A DNA stretch of 64,000 bases from assembly GCF_029946145.1 (NCBI RefSeq), contig NZ_JAQSDY010000017.1, positions 1 through 64,000 of the forward strand. The letters are read 5' to 3'. Positions within the stretch are counted from its first letter, which is position 1, and each line of letters begins with the position of its first letter. Below are positions 1-7,842 of this stretch, piece by piece. The DNA is from Brevundimonas sp. (lineage in GTDB: Bacteria > Pseudomonadota > Alphaproteobacteria > Caulobacterales > Caulobacteraceae). The notes beneath the pieces are model-generated. The model did no database searches and was not told where the DNA came from. It worked only from the letters and a program-made list of their open reading frames with translations. Position numbers and translations under genes: made by a program.

Positions 1-305
1 GTTGCAGATAGTTCGATTACCCCTTGCCGACGGAGAGCCGTCCACACAGGGTCGAGGCTGTGTGAAAACGCCTCCTGCTGACCTCAGAAGGCTACCCTAA
101 TTCGCTCATTCCGGAGGCGTTTTCACACAGCCTCGGTCGGTAGCCGACAGTCGCTTGAGGGTGGGAAGCAGCCATCAGCTCGCCAAGCCGGGCGTCCGGC
201 TCGACGGCCTGCCAATGACGCTGCTGACGCCTCGCCGGCCACAGTAACGGCTTGGAGGGAACGGACCTGGACAGTGCACCCAGCTTTGGCGCAGCCTTGG
301 TCGCG
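1..305. other. gene-poor left edge of window
   Basis: No convincing gene was found here. An open frame on the minus strand runs through the inverted repeat at 53-135 and into the kinase gene in another frame, but its composition (Arg/Pro/Ala-rich, no domain) looks like a high-GC shadow. The stretch holds the perfect inverted repeat listed separately and about 170 bp of unassigned sequence between it and the stop codon of the downstream minus-strand kinase-like gene. It may be the scar of a lost mobile element, but no transposase remnant was recognised. Confidence 0.4.
53..135. repeat. perfect 23-bp inverted repeat, IS-end/MITE-like
   Basis: Positions 53-75 and 113-135 are exact reverse complements (23 of 23), separated by 37 bp. 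The arm core reads ggctgtgtgaaaacgcc, which resembles terminal inverted repeats of bacterial insertion sequences. Two facing ends only 83 bp apart with no transposase suggest a miniature inverted-repeat element or an internally deleted insertion sequence. A large hairpin acting as a transcription barrier is the alternative. The IS-like interpretation is inference; the repeat itself is read directly. Confidence 0.6.
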
Positions 306-839
306 TCAACTTTTCGACGCCCCGCAGTGCGACAGAATCTCGTCGACGACGCTGGCGACGGGCTGTGCGCCGTCGACAATCGTCGCCCCTTTCGGGATGT
401 CCTCTCTCGTCGCATGAAGGCCGGCGAGCATCGCCCATTCGGCCGGCTTCGCCCCGAACTCGTCATCCGCTCTTCCGGCAACGCGCCGTTTCAGGGTGTC
501 AAGATCGACATCGAGCACGAAGATCCTGTCGAAGAGATCGATGTAGCGTCCGTGGTTTCTTGAGCCGCCGCAAAAAAAGGTCTCGGGCCGGCTTCGGTCG
601 GCGATCAGCGACCTGACCTTGTCCACGTTCCAGATCCAGCGCTGGTGACGCTGCCTGGCCGCGTCGGAGTCATGCGCGTCGGCGGGAACAGCCCATGGCT
701 CGCCCGTGTCCGGATCGCCATGATAGGCCAGGGCGCGGTCGCCGTGCACAACGTGCCGGTTCCGTCGCTCGAGCTCCTCGGCGACGGCGGTCTTGCCCGC
801 GCCCGAAATCCCTTCGATCAGATAGTTCCTGACTCCCAC
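306..839 (-). CDS. P-loop ATPase/kinase-like protein
   Basis: A 177-residue product with a Walker A motif near the N-terminus (GISGAGKT, residues about 10-17). This is followed by a segment (HGDRALAYHGDP) and by FDRIFVLDVD, compatible with the Walker B/lid region of small AAA_18 or adenylate-kinase-like P-loop proteins. The frame stays open for about 440 bp upstream, but recognisable protein starts only at residues VGVRNYLIEG, so the GTG at 839 was chosen. The substrate is unknown. It could be a small-molecule kinase or a nucleoside-kinase-like enzyme. It stands alone and is divergent from the gene at 1014. Confidence 0.7.
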   Translation of the reverse strand: MGVRNYLIEGISGAGKTAVAEELERRNRHVVHGDRALAYHGDPDTGEPWAVPADAHDSDAARQRHQRWIWNVDKVRSLIADRSRPETFFCGGSRNHGRYIDLFDRIFVLDVDLDTLKRRVAGRADDEFGAKPAEWAMLAGLHATREDIPKGATIVDGAQPVASVVDEILSHCGASKS

Positions 840-1013
840 GGCGACCTCAGGAGGTTTCAATCCCGGCAGTGTTATCCGGGCGGCCTGCAAGTCCGCAAGG
901 GGTTGAAATCGGACCTGCCGCGGGCGAGCACAATCCGCTTCACAACCTCGCCACTGAGGGGCCGGCTCTGTAGCCTGTTTGCGGGGCCGGGCCGCAGGGA
1001 GTTGAAGCAAGCC

Positions 1014-1601
1014 ATGGCGACGCGGGAGCAACAGAGCCGGGGCGTAGCGGACCAGGGCGGGTCCGCTCGCCCGGGAGGCCGGCCGATCGAACTCAAGATC
1101 CGCGACATCGGCCAGCTGTTCCAGTCCCTGGATCCGCTGCCGTTCCGCGAGCGCGATCTGGACGCCGCGGTAGAGGAATATGTGGTCGCCTGGGCGCGCG
1201 AACAGGGCGGGTCGGCTCCGGTCCGCATCCTGGTCCATCTGCCGGCCGAGGAGACCCGGCGCGAGGAGGCCGGGCATATCGGTGACGCGATACGCAACTA
1301 TTTCGCCTATCGCGCCGAGGTCGCCGGCTGGGAACTGAACGAGCTGTTCCGCGTGGGCCGCGCCTCGCTCGCCATCGGCCTGACGGTGCTGGCCCTGTGC
1401 GTCGCCCTGGGGGCGGAAGTCAGCAGCCGGGTCGGAGAGGGCTATGTGGGCAGATTCTTCGACGAGGGCCTGATCATCCTCGGCTGGGTCGCCAACTGGC
1501 GCCCGATCCAGATCTTTCTGTACGACTGGTGGCCGCTGGCCCGCCGCCGCAGGCTGTATCAGCGCCTGGCCCGGGCGGTCGTCGAGCTCAAGGCCGGGTA
1601 G
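1014..1601 (+). CDS. hypothetical membrane protein
   Basis: A 195-residue protein of unknown function. The N-terminal half is soluble and charged (IELKIRDIGQLFQSLDP near residue 25, then an acidic/basic stretch). It is followed by a hydrophobic helix at about residues 110-130 (LAIGLTVLALCVALGA) and a second hydrophobic segment rich in Trp and Tyr at about 150-170, ending in a basic tail. This fits a small inner-membrane protein with a cytoplasmic N-terminus. The ATG at 1014 was chosen because the upstream part of the open frame is Arg/Pro-rich and antisense to the kinase gene. Its 3' end faces the GFA-family gene with 2 bp between them. Confidence 0.65.
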   Translation: MATREQQSRGVADQGGSARPGGRPIELKIRDIGQLFQSLDPLPFRERDLDAAVEEYVVAWAREQGGSAPVRILVHLPAEETRREEAGHIGDAIRNYFAYRAEVAGWELNELFRVGRASLAIGLTVLALCVALGAEVSSRVGEGYVGRFFDEGLIILGWVANWRPIQIFLYDWWPLARRRRLYQRLARAVVELKAG

Positions 1602-1603
1602 GC

Positions 1604-1996
1604 CTAGGAGTCGAAGCGGTCCCTCGGATCATGATCGCGCTCATACCGCCTCGTGAGCGGAAACGGAGGTAGCCAGGCCTCACGGCGAACGATCCAGCCT
1701 TCATAGGTCGGCGTCAGCTGGTCAGGGGCGTCGAGGGATCCCAGGTTCACCTCGATTTCGTCGGCGGTGCGCGCGAAAACGGACGAGCCGCAGCGGGGAC
1801 AGAAGAACCGGCCGGCGTAGTCTCGTGTCTCGCCCTCGATGGTCACCGCGTCCCGGGGGAATATCGCGGACGCCTGGAACAGGGCCCCGTGATGCTTGCG
1901 GCAGTCGAGACAGTGGCAAAGGCCGACCCGGTGCGGGCGTCCCGACGCCACGATCCGGACGGCGCCGCACAGGCATCCGCCAGTGAATTTTTCCAT
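1604..1996 (-). CDS. GFA family (CENP-V/GFA domain) zinc protein
   Basis: A 130-residue protein of the glutathione-dependent formaldehyde-activating (GFA) superfamily. It has the typical cysteine pattern: GGCLCGAVRI at the N-terminus, CHCLDCRKHHG near residue 26, and FFCPRCGSSVF near residue 64, which form the structural and catalytic zinc sites in this family. The ATG at 1996 is preceded by a strong GAAGGAGA ribosome-binding site, so a longer upstream frame is rejected. Most family members have no proven substrate and formaldehyde activity is not implied. It may be co-transcribed with the upstream gene at 2029-2448, 32 bp away. Confidence 0.88.
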   Translation of the reverse strand: MEKFTGGCLCGAVRIVASGRPHRVGLCHCLDCRKHHGALFQASAIFPRDAVTIEGETRDYAGRFFCPRCGSSVFARTADEIEVNLGSLDAPDQLTPTYEGWIVRREAWLPPFPLTRRYERDHDPRDRFDS

Positions 1997-2028
1997 CCCG
2001 GTCTCCTTCGACAAGATGTTCTCCGCCG

Positions 2029-2448
2029 CTAATGTCCTTCGCGTTGCCACACGGTGCAGCGGGCGATCCAGTGCTCCAGTTCCGCGACCAGGGCTGGATA
2101 TGAACGGGTCTCGAATTCATGGACGGTCTCGGCGTCGGGGCCGAAGGCCAAGGGTGCGTCCTGGCGCCGGCGCCCCCGTTCAGCGCGGGGCCAGGGCTGA
2201 TACCGGACCTCGAGATGAAATGCGCCGTCGGGATCGAACTCTGGTCGGAAACCGATGTCGATGCCGAAGCGGCGGCCCTCGTGCCGCGCATGGAAGACCG
2301 TTGAGCCGCCGATCCCGCCCAGATCTGCGGCCATCCCCACATTGAGATCATTCCAGCCGATCTTCCATCCGACGGGGATGCGCAGCGGCTGGAGTTCCAG
2401 AAAGGCGGGGGAGCGGGGATAAAGCTCATGGAAGGGAGGGATGCTCAT
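2029..2448 (-). CDS. conserved hypothetical protein
   Basis: A 139-residue soluble protein with no recognised domain. It begins MSIPPFHELYPRSPAFLELQ and has a well-mixed composition (Trp, Phe, Glu, His) unlike the Arg/Pro-rich shadows around it, which supports real coding. A segment reads RFGIDIGFRPEFDPDGAFHL, and a C-terminal region (VHEFETRSYPALVAELEHWI) resembles an amphipathic helix. It has no signal peptide or membrane segment. It lies just upstream of the GFA-family gene on the same strand and probably shares its transcript. Function is unknown. Confidence 0.65.
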   Translation of the reverse strand: MSIPPFHELYPRSPAFLELQPLRIPVGWKIGWNDLNVGMAADLGGIGGSTVFHARHEGRRFGIDIGFRPEFDPDGAFHLEVRYQPWPRAERGRRRQDAPLAFGPDAETVHEFETRSYPALVAELEHWIARCTVWQREGH

Positions 2449-2522
2449 TCGGCGAGGGTAGTTGCAAAACCCCGGCCCGCAATAGCGTTGGAACCCCCGC
2501 CCGCCTGCGCCGTTGCCGCCCT

Positions 2523-2678
2523 ATGGCGGACCCCTGCGACACCGACCCAGCCGACCAGGATCCCCGCGAAAGCGGTCTGGAACGGCGCAGTGGCGGGCCG
2601 GCGATTCGTCCGTGGCTGATCATCGGCGTGATCTTTCTGCTGGGCACGGCGGTCTATGTGATCTCGGCGATGGTCTGA
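2523..2678 (+). CDS. small single-pass membrane protein (51 aa)
   Basis: A short open frame starting ATG at 2523 encodes MADPCDTDPADQDPRESG, then a basic linker, then a hydrophobic helix (WLIIGVIFLLGTAVYVISAM) and a stop. An acidic hydrophilic N-terminus with a clean C-terminal transmembrane helix is hard to obtain by chance in this GC-rich sequence. It sits 49 bp upstream of purD on the same strand and could share its transcript. Function is unknown. It is easy to miss because of its length. Confidence 0.55.
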   Translation: MADPCDTDPADQDPRESGLERRSGGPAIRPWLIIGVIFLLGTAVYVISAMV

Positions 2679-2727
2679 CAGGCATGCGTGACTTGACCGC
2701 TCCCGCAGGTGCGGTCATTGCCCGCGC

Positions 2728-4011
2728 ATGAATATCCTGCTGGTCGGATCGGGCGGGCGAGAGCACGCCCTGGCGTGGAAGATCGCCCAGTCGCCGCTGC
2801 TGCGGCGTCTGGTCATCGCGCCGGGCAACCCGGGCATGGAAAAGCTGGGTGAATTGGCCCCGCTGAAGGTCACGGACGCCGACGGTCTGGCGGCGCTGGC
2901 GCGCGAGATGAAGGCTGATCTGGTCGTGGTCGGGCCGGAGACGGCGCTGGAGGCCGGACTGGCCGACCGGCTGGCCACCGCGGGCATCCCCTGTTTCGGG
3001 CCGACCAAAAAGGCGGCGCAGCTGGAAACCTCCAAGGCCTTCTCCAAGGCCTTCATGGAGCGGCACGAGATTCCGACCGCCGGCTACGGCGTCTATGAGC
3101 GGCTGCACGAGGCGCGGCAGGCGCTGACGGTGTTCAAGCCGCCCTATGTGATCAAGGCCGACGGACTGGCCGCCGGCAAGGGCGTCGCCATCAGCCCCAA
3201 CAAGCGCGAGGCCGAGGCCGAGATCGAGCGGATGCTGGGCGGCCGTTTCGGCACGGCGGGCGCCCGGGTCGTGATCGAGGAGTTCATGGACGGCGAGGAA
3301 GGCTCGCTGTTCGCGGTCTGCGACGGCCAGCGCGCCGTGCTGCTGGGCGGGGCGCAGGACCACAAACGGGCCTATGACGGCGACCTGGGTCCGAACACGG
3401 GCGGCATGGGCAGCTATTCGCCCGCGCCGGTGTTCACGCCGGAGCTGGTCGAGGCGGCGGACCGGCTGATCGTCCAGCCGGTGGTGGCGGCGATGGCGGC
3501 CGAGGGCGCGCCCTATCGCGGGGTCCTGTACGCCGGGCTGATGGCGACCGAACAGGGCCCCAAGGTGGTCGAGTTCAACGCCCGGTTCGGCGATCCGGAA
3601 TGCCAGGTGCTGATGATGCGGCTGGACGGGGATATCGTGCCCCTGCTGCTGGCGTGCGCGCGGGGCGATCTGACCCGGGCGCGGATGCCGGAGTTCAGCC
3701 CGGACACCGTGATCTGCGTGGTGCTGGCGGCTTCGGGCTATCCCGACAGTCCGCTGGAGGGGTCGATCATCCGCGGGGCCGAGCAGGACTTCGGCCCACA
3801 CGTCCAGGTGTTCCACGCGGGCACGAGGCGGCGGGCGGACCGGCAGCTGGCGGCGGCGGGCGGCCGCGTGCTGAACGTCTGCGCGCGCGGCAAGGACATC
3901 GCCCAGGCGCGCGAGCGGGCCTATGCGGCGGTGAAGAAGATCGACTGGCCGGGCGGTTTCCATCGCACCGACATCGGCTGGCGCGCGCTGGAGCGGGACG
4001 GTGGGAGCTGA
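2728..4011 (+). CDS. purD: phosphoribosylamine--glycine ligase
   Basis: A 427-residue GAR synthetase. It ligates glycine to 5-phosphoribosylamine with ATP in step two of de novo purine synthesis, in the cytoplasm. It begins MNILLVGSGGREHALAWK, the characteristic PurD N-terminus. The ATP-grasp region carries VIKADGLAAGKGV (about 145-157) and the late ATP/metal-binding segment VVEFNARFGDPE (about 280-291). Length is normal for the family. Its 3' end touches or overlaps the start of the next gene, so the two are probably co-transcribed. Confidence 0.97.
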   Translation: MNILLVGSGGREHALAWKIAQSPLLRRLVIAPGNPGMEKLGELAPLKVTDADGLAALAREMKADLVVVGPETALEAGLADRLATAGIPCFGPTKKAAQLETSKAFSKAFMERHEIPTAGYGVYERLHEARQALTVFKPPYVIKADGLAAGKGVAISPNKREAEAEIERMLGGRFGTAGARVVIEEFMDGEEGSLFAVCDGQRAVLLGGAQDHKRAYDGDLGPNTGGMGSYSPAPVFTPELVEAADRLIVQPVVAAMAAEGAPYRGVLYAGLMATEQGPKVVEFNARFGDPECQVLMMRLDGDIVPLLLACARGDLTRARMPEFSPDTVICVVLAASGYPDSPLEGSIIRGAEQDFGPHVQVFHAGTRRRADRQLAAAGGRVLNVCARGKDIAQARERAYAAVKKIDWPGGFHRTDIGWRALERDGGS

Positions 4012-4015
4012 ACGC

Positions 4016-4675
4016 GTGCCGGAGGTCCTGCCGCCCGAGCCGCCGAGCCACTATCGCGACGGCAAGGAGCGGCTCGCCGACCTGATCGTCCACCTGACCG
4101 GACTGGCCCTGGCCCTGGTCGGCGGGGGGATGCTGCTGGGGCTGGCGATCGGTTACGGCCATGTCGGGCGGCTGACGGCGGCGGCGATCTACGCCGTCGG
4201 CCTGTTGACCATGCTCGGGCTGTCCACGGCCTATAATTTCGCCGCGCCGCGGTTCCAGCCGCTGCTGCGGCGGTTCGACCACGCGGGCATATTCCTAATG
4301 ATCGCCGGATCCTACACGCCGTTCACGACCCAGCATCTTACCGGGGCCTGGGCGTGGGGGATGACGTCGGCGGTATGGGCCACGGCCGTCTTCGCCGCCC
4401 TCGCCAAGCTGTTCCTGCCGGGGCTGGGCAAGGGGTTCTGGATCGCCGTCTATCTGGCGCTGGGCTGGCTGATGGTGATCGCCATCCAGCCGATCATGCA
4501 GAGCCTGGGGCTGGCTCCGTTGATCCTGATGGCGGTCGGAGGCGTGCTGTATTCCGTCGGCGTGATCTTCTACGCCAACAAGGCCATGCGTTACCGGCGC
4601 GCGATCTGGCACGGCCATGTCGTGGTGGCCGCCGCCGTCCACTGGGTGGCCGTGCTGCTGGCCGTGCTCAAGTAG
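4016..4675 (+). CDS. hemolysin III (HlyIII/PAQR) family membrane protein
   Basis: About 219 residues with roughly seven hydrophobic segments. Family signatures are present: FDHAGIFLMIAGSYTPF near residue 90 and the C-terminal WHGHVVVAAAVHW, whose histidines belong to the presumed metal site. Despite the name, members of this bacterial branch mostly have no proven haemolytic activity. Two GTG starts are possible: 4001, overlapping the purD stop by 11 bp, and 4016, which has GGGAG 8 nt upstream. The latter was preferred. It is translationally close to purD. Confidence 0.88.
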   Translation: MPEVLPPEPPSHYRDGKERLADLIVHLTGLALALVGGGMLLGLAIGYGHVGRLTAAAIYAVGLLTMLGLSTAYNFAAPRFQPLLRRFDHAGIFLMIAGSYTPFTTQHLTGAWAWGMTSAVWATAVFAALAKLFLPGLGKGFWIAVYLALGWLMVIAIQPIMQSLGLAPLILMAVGGVLYSVGVIFYANKAMRYRRAIWHGHVVVAAAVHWVAVLLAVLK

Positions 4676-4682
4676 ACCGGAC

Positions 4683-5396
4683 TCAGGCCCAGGCGAACAG
4701 CAGCCGGCCTTCGCCCATGCGCTCGCGCAGGCGCGGCAGGTCGGCGTGGGCGACCGAGAAGCAGCCGTAACTGCGGCCCAGCTTGCCTTCGCGGGCGAGG
4801 AAGTCCGGGTCGGCGTAGTCGGCGCCATGGATGATGATGGCGCGTTCGCGGGCGCGGTCGTTGGAATATTCCAGCCCGTCCAGCAGGACGTTGGGACCCT
4901 GCTGGGCGCCGAATCCGGCGCCGGCGGTGGCGAAGGCGCCGACCGAGGACATGTAGCTGTCAGGGGTGTTGCCGAAATTGCGGGCGAAGCCGGTATGGGT
5001 CGGGTCGGAGCCGCGGCCGTGGCTGGTGCGCATCAGGGTGACGGCGCCGCCGTGCAGGTCGACCTCGTAAAGACGCTCGTCGCCCGAGAATTTCTGGAAG
5101 TCGACCAGGTACATCCGGTCGCGCTGGGTGATCCTGTCCTTGTGGATGTCGAGGGCGGAGACGGCGCGGTCCATCAGCTCCTTGCGGATCTGGCCGCGCG
5201 GATCGAGCGGGCGGGTGGTGTTCAGCTCGGCCGTGATGACCTCGGGCGGTTGCGAGATCGCGATGGTCGGAACCTGGGTCCGGGCCAGGCCCGGCAGCGG
5301 CCGGAACGCCGCGGTCTGCGTGGCGGCCGACGCCGTGGCGCAGCCCGACAGAAGCGCGGCGCCGCCAAGGATGAATCCACGTCTCGCTAGCCGCAT
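4683..5396 (-). CDS. murein L,D-transpeptidase catalytic domain family lipoprotein
   Basis: A 237-residue exported protein. The N-terminus MRLARRGFILGGAALLSGC combines a twin-arginine-like motif with a lipobox (LLSGC), suggesting a Tat-exported or lipid-anchored envelope protein. The C-terminal half contains IIIHGADYA (about 187-195) and GRSYGCFSV (about 209-217), the histidine and cysteine elements of the YkuD-like fold (PF13645-type family). The likely role is cross-linking or editing of peptidoglycan in the periplasm. It is convergent with the HlyIII gene and divergent from the amidohydrolase gene. Confidence 0.85.
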   Translation of the reverse strand: MRLARRGFILGGAALLSGCATASAATQTAAFRPLPGLARTQVPTIAISQPPEVITAELNTTRPLDPRGQIRKELMDRAVSALDIHKDRITQRDRMYLVDFQKFSGDERLYEVDLHGGAVTLMRTSHGRGSDPTHTGFARNFGNTPDSYMSSVGAFATAGAGFGAQQGPNVLLDGLEYSNDRARERAIIIHGADYADPDFLAREGKLGRSYGCFSVAHADLPRLRERMGEGRLLFAWA

Positions 5397-5518
5397 GCGA
5401 CGCCCCTCGCATATTTCGGAAGTGACAGCTTGTTTCAGTTCGTAACGGCGGGATCAACCTGCGCCTTGGCGAAATCGCTCCGAGGTCTAAGGTGGACTCC
5501 TGTTTGGGGGAGAGTTTC

Positions 5519-6835
5519 GTGAAGTCGATCACATCTTTGCTGGCGGCCGCGGCCGTCTTGATGGCCACCAGCGTTGCGGCGCAAACGCCCGCCATCGCGC
5601 CGGTTTCTCCTGCGGAGGGAACAACGTTCGTGCAGATCGGGCGGCTTCTGGCCGATCCGGCGACCGGCGTTGTGCAGCGCGATAAAACTCTCGTGATCAG
5701 GGGGAACCAGGTCGTCGAGGTGCGCGACGGCTTTGTCGGCGAGGGCCGGATCGTGGACCTGCGCGACTCTTTCGTGCTGCCCGGCATGATCGACAGCCAT
5801 GTGCACCTGACCGGCGAGCAGAACCCGAACGGGCGGCTGGAGACAGTGACCCAGTCCGATTCCGAACAGGCCATGGTCGGCGCCCGTTACGCCCGTCGGA
5901 CCCTGATGGCCGGTTTCACCACGGTGGCCGATCTGGGGGCGACCAATGAATCCATCTTCGCCCTGAGGGACGCCGTGCGGCGCGGCGACGTGCCGGGACC
6001 CCGCATCATCGCGGCGGGGTCGGCCGTGTCGGTTCATGGCGGCCACGGCGACATCAATGGCTACCGGGAGGATGTCATGCACCTCCTGTCGGACGAGAGC
6101 GTCTGCTCGGGGGTGGACGACTGCATGCGGGCGGTGCGGTTGCAGGTCCGCTCAGGGGCCGACATCATCAAGATCACGGCGACTGGCGGGGTGCTGTCGA
6201 ACACGGCGGCGGGCCTGGGTCAGCAGTTCTCGGACGAGGAACTGTCGGCCATCGTCGGCGCCGCGCACCGGATGGGGCGGCAGGTCACGGCCCACGCCCA
6301 CGGAGCGGACGGGATCAACAGCTTCCTGCGCGCCGGCGGCGACTCGATCGAGCACGGCACATATCTGGACGACGAGTCGATCCGGCTGATGCGCCGGGAC
6401 GGCGTGTGGCTGGTCCCCACCCTGCTGGCCGGGGACTATGTCGCCCGCATCGCCTCGGGGCCGGACAATTTCTTCACTCCGGCGCAGACGGCCAAGGCGC
6501 TGGAGGCCGGGCCCAAGATGCTGGACATGGCGCGGCGGGCGCATGAGGGCGGGGTGCGGATCGCGTTCGGCACCGACTCGGGGGTTTCCGCACACGGCGA
6601 CAACGCCCAGGAGTTCGCCCTGCTGGTGCGCGCCGGGATGACGCCGCTTGAGGCGATCGAATCGGCGACGGTCGGAGCGGCGGCCCACCTGCGGATTTCG
6701 AACGAGGCGGGCCGGATCGCGGCGGGGATGCCGGCGGATCTGGTCGCCGTGTCGGGGGACCCGTTGAGTGACGTCACCGAGCTGGAGCGGGTGCGCTTCG
6801 TGATGCGGGGCGGGATCGTCTACCGGGCGGAATAG
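5519..6835 (+). CDS. secreted amidohydrolase family protein
   Basis: A 438-residue metal-dependent hydrolase of the imidazolonepropionase-like/prolidase branch of the amidohydrolase superfamily. It carries a signal peptide (VKSITSLLAAAAVLMATSVAAQ). The metal-ligand motifs are visible: MIDSHVHL near residue 85, DIIKITATGG with the likely carboxylated lysine near 215, HAHG and SIEHGTYLDD near 260-285, and GTDSGVSAHG near 355. The GTG at 5519 was chosen because it has GGGGAGA upstream and starts directly at the signal peptide. Members of this branch often hydrolyse peptides or N-acyl amino acids; the substrate here is unknown. Its 3' end overlaps lpxK by 16 bp. Confidence 0.88.
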   Translation: MKSITSLLAAAAVLMATSVAAQTPAIAPVSPAEGTTFVQIGRLLADPATGVVQRDKTLVIRGNQVVEVRDGFVGEGRIVDLRDSFVLPGMIDSHVHLTGEQNPNGRLETVTQSDSEQAMVGARYARRTLMAGFTTVADLGATNESIFALRDAVRRGDVPGPRIIAAGSAVSVHGGHGDINGYREDVMHLLSDESVCSGVDDCMRAVRLQVRSGADIIKITATGGVLSNTAAGLGQQFSDEELSAIVGAAHRMGRQVTAHAHGADGINSFLRAGGDSIEHGTYLDDESIRLMRRDGVWLVPTLLAGDYVARIASGPDNFFTPAQTAKALEAGPKMLDMARRAHEGGVRIAFGTDSGVSAHGDNAQEFALLVRAGMTPLEAIESATVGAAAHLRISNEAGRIAAGMPADLVAVSGDPLSDVTELERVRFVMRGGIVYRAE

Positions 6836-7842
6836 GCCCGGACCGCGCCCAGCAGCAGCCGCTGGAAGGCGGCCTCATCCTCGAACGTGGCCTTGACCGG
6901 CCACGACAGTACCCGGGTCCGCCAGGCGGGCGGCAGGCGAAACCAATCCTTTTCGGTGGTGACCAGCCGGGCTTTGAAATGGGAGGCGCGGTCGGCGAGG
7001 AAGGCCAGGTCGGCCTCGCGGAAGGCGGCGTGATCGGGGAAGGGGGCGAAATCCACCAGCTGGGCGCCGGCGGCGTCGAGGGCGCGTTCGACCTTCCACG
7101 GCTTGGCGATGCCGGCGAAGGCGACGATCGGCCCCCTGGGCGGCGGCGCGGCGGGCGTGAGCCGGGCGATATGGACCGGCAGGTCGCCGAAGGCCGCGAG
7201 CAGTTCGGGATCGGCGGCCGGGGCGTCCGCGGGCAGCAGGACGACCACGGCGTCGGCGCGGGCCAGGCCGTGCCGCAGCTTCTCGCGCATCGGACCGGAG
7301 GGAAACACCGAACCGTCGCCGAAGGGCCATTCGTCGTCCCGGGTCTCGCCGTCGACGACGACGAGGCTGAGGGTCTTGCTCAGGGTCGGGTTCTGGTGGG
7401 CGTCGTCGAGGACCATGACCTGGGCGCCGGCCGCCGCCGCGGCGCGGGCACCGGCGACGCGGTCATGGGCGATCCAGGTCGGGCCGCCGAGGGCCAGCAT
7501 CAGGGGCTCGTCGCCGACATCGGCAGCGGTATGTATCGCGGCGTCGACGCGGGTCGGCTCGCGCAGCGATCCGCCATAGCCGCGCGAAAGGCCATGGGCG
7601 TTGACGCCGGCCTCGTGCAGCAGGCGGATGGCCTCTCGGGTGACCGGAGTCTTGCCCGAGCCGCCGACGGTCAGGTTGCCGACCGAGATCACCGCCACGC
7701 CCGGATCGACCGGCGTGGCGCGGGCGATGCGGCGGGCCGTGGCCGCGGACCATATCCACGACAGTGGCGTGAGCAGGGTGCGGGCCACGGCGCCGTGGCG
7801 GGCGTCGCGGGTGTACCACCAGCGCGGGGTGTTCAGCTTCAT
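6820..7842 (-). CDS. lpxK: tetraacyldisaccharide 4'-kinase
   Basis: A 340-residue lipid A 4'-kinase that phosphorylates the tetraacylated disaccharide-1-phosphate at the inner membrane. It begins MKLNTPRWWYTRD, and a P-loop lies in VGNLTVGGSGKTPVT (about residues 50-64). The VTTEKDWFRLP segment near residue 295 is typical of LpxK. A longer open frame exists upstream, but it lies antisense-frame within waaA and is not coding. The ATG overlaps the waaA stop by 4 bp, indicating translational coupling in the msbA-like/DUF374/waaA/lpxK operon. Confidence 0.95.
   Translation of the reverse strand: MKLNTPRWWYTRDARHGAVARTLLTPLSWIWSAATARRIARATPVDPGVAVISVGNLTVGGSGKTPVTREAIRLLHEAGVNAHGLSRGYGGSLREPTRVDAAIHTAADVGDEPLMLALGGPTWIAHDRVAGARAAAAAGAQVMVLDDAHQNPTLSKTLSLVVVDGETRDDEWPFGDGSVFPSGPMREKLRHGLARADAVVVLLPADAPAADPELLAAFGDLPVHIARLTPAAPPPRGPIVAFAGIAKPWKVERALDAAGAQLVDFAPFPDHAAFREADLAFLADRASHFKARLVTTEKDWFRLPPAWRTRVLSWPVKATFEDEAAFQRLLLGAVRAYSAR

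Noticed and set aside
840..1277. Upstream extension of the kinase-like open frame
   Set aside because: The extension to 323 residues is Arg/Pro/Ala-rich, antisense to the coding region of the membrane protein at 1014, and no domain residue is found before VGVRNYLIEG.
2694..2717. Hairpin upstream of purD (tgaccgc/gcggtca) as a terminator or riboswitch
   Set aside because: Stem of 7 bp, no T-run and no recognised purine riboswitch core; left unlabelled.
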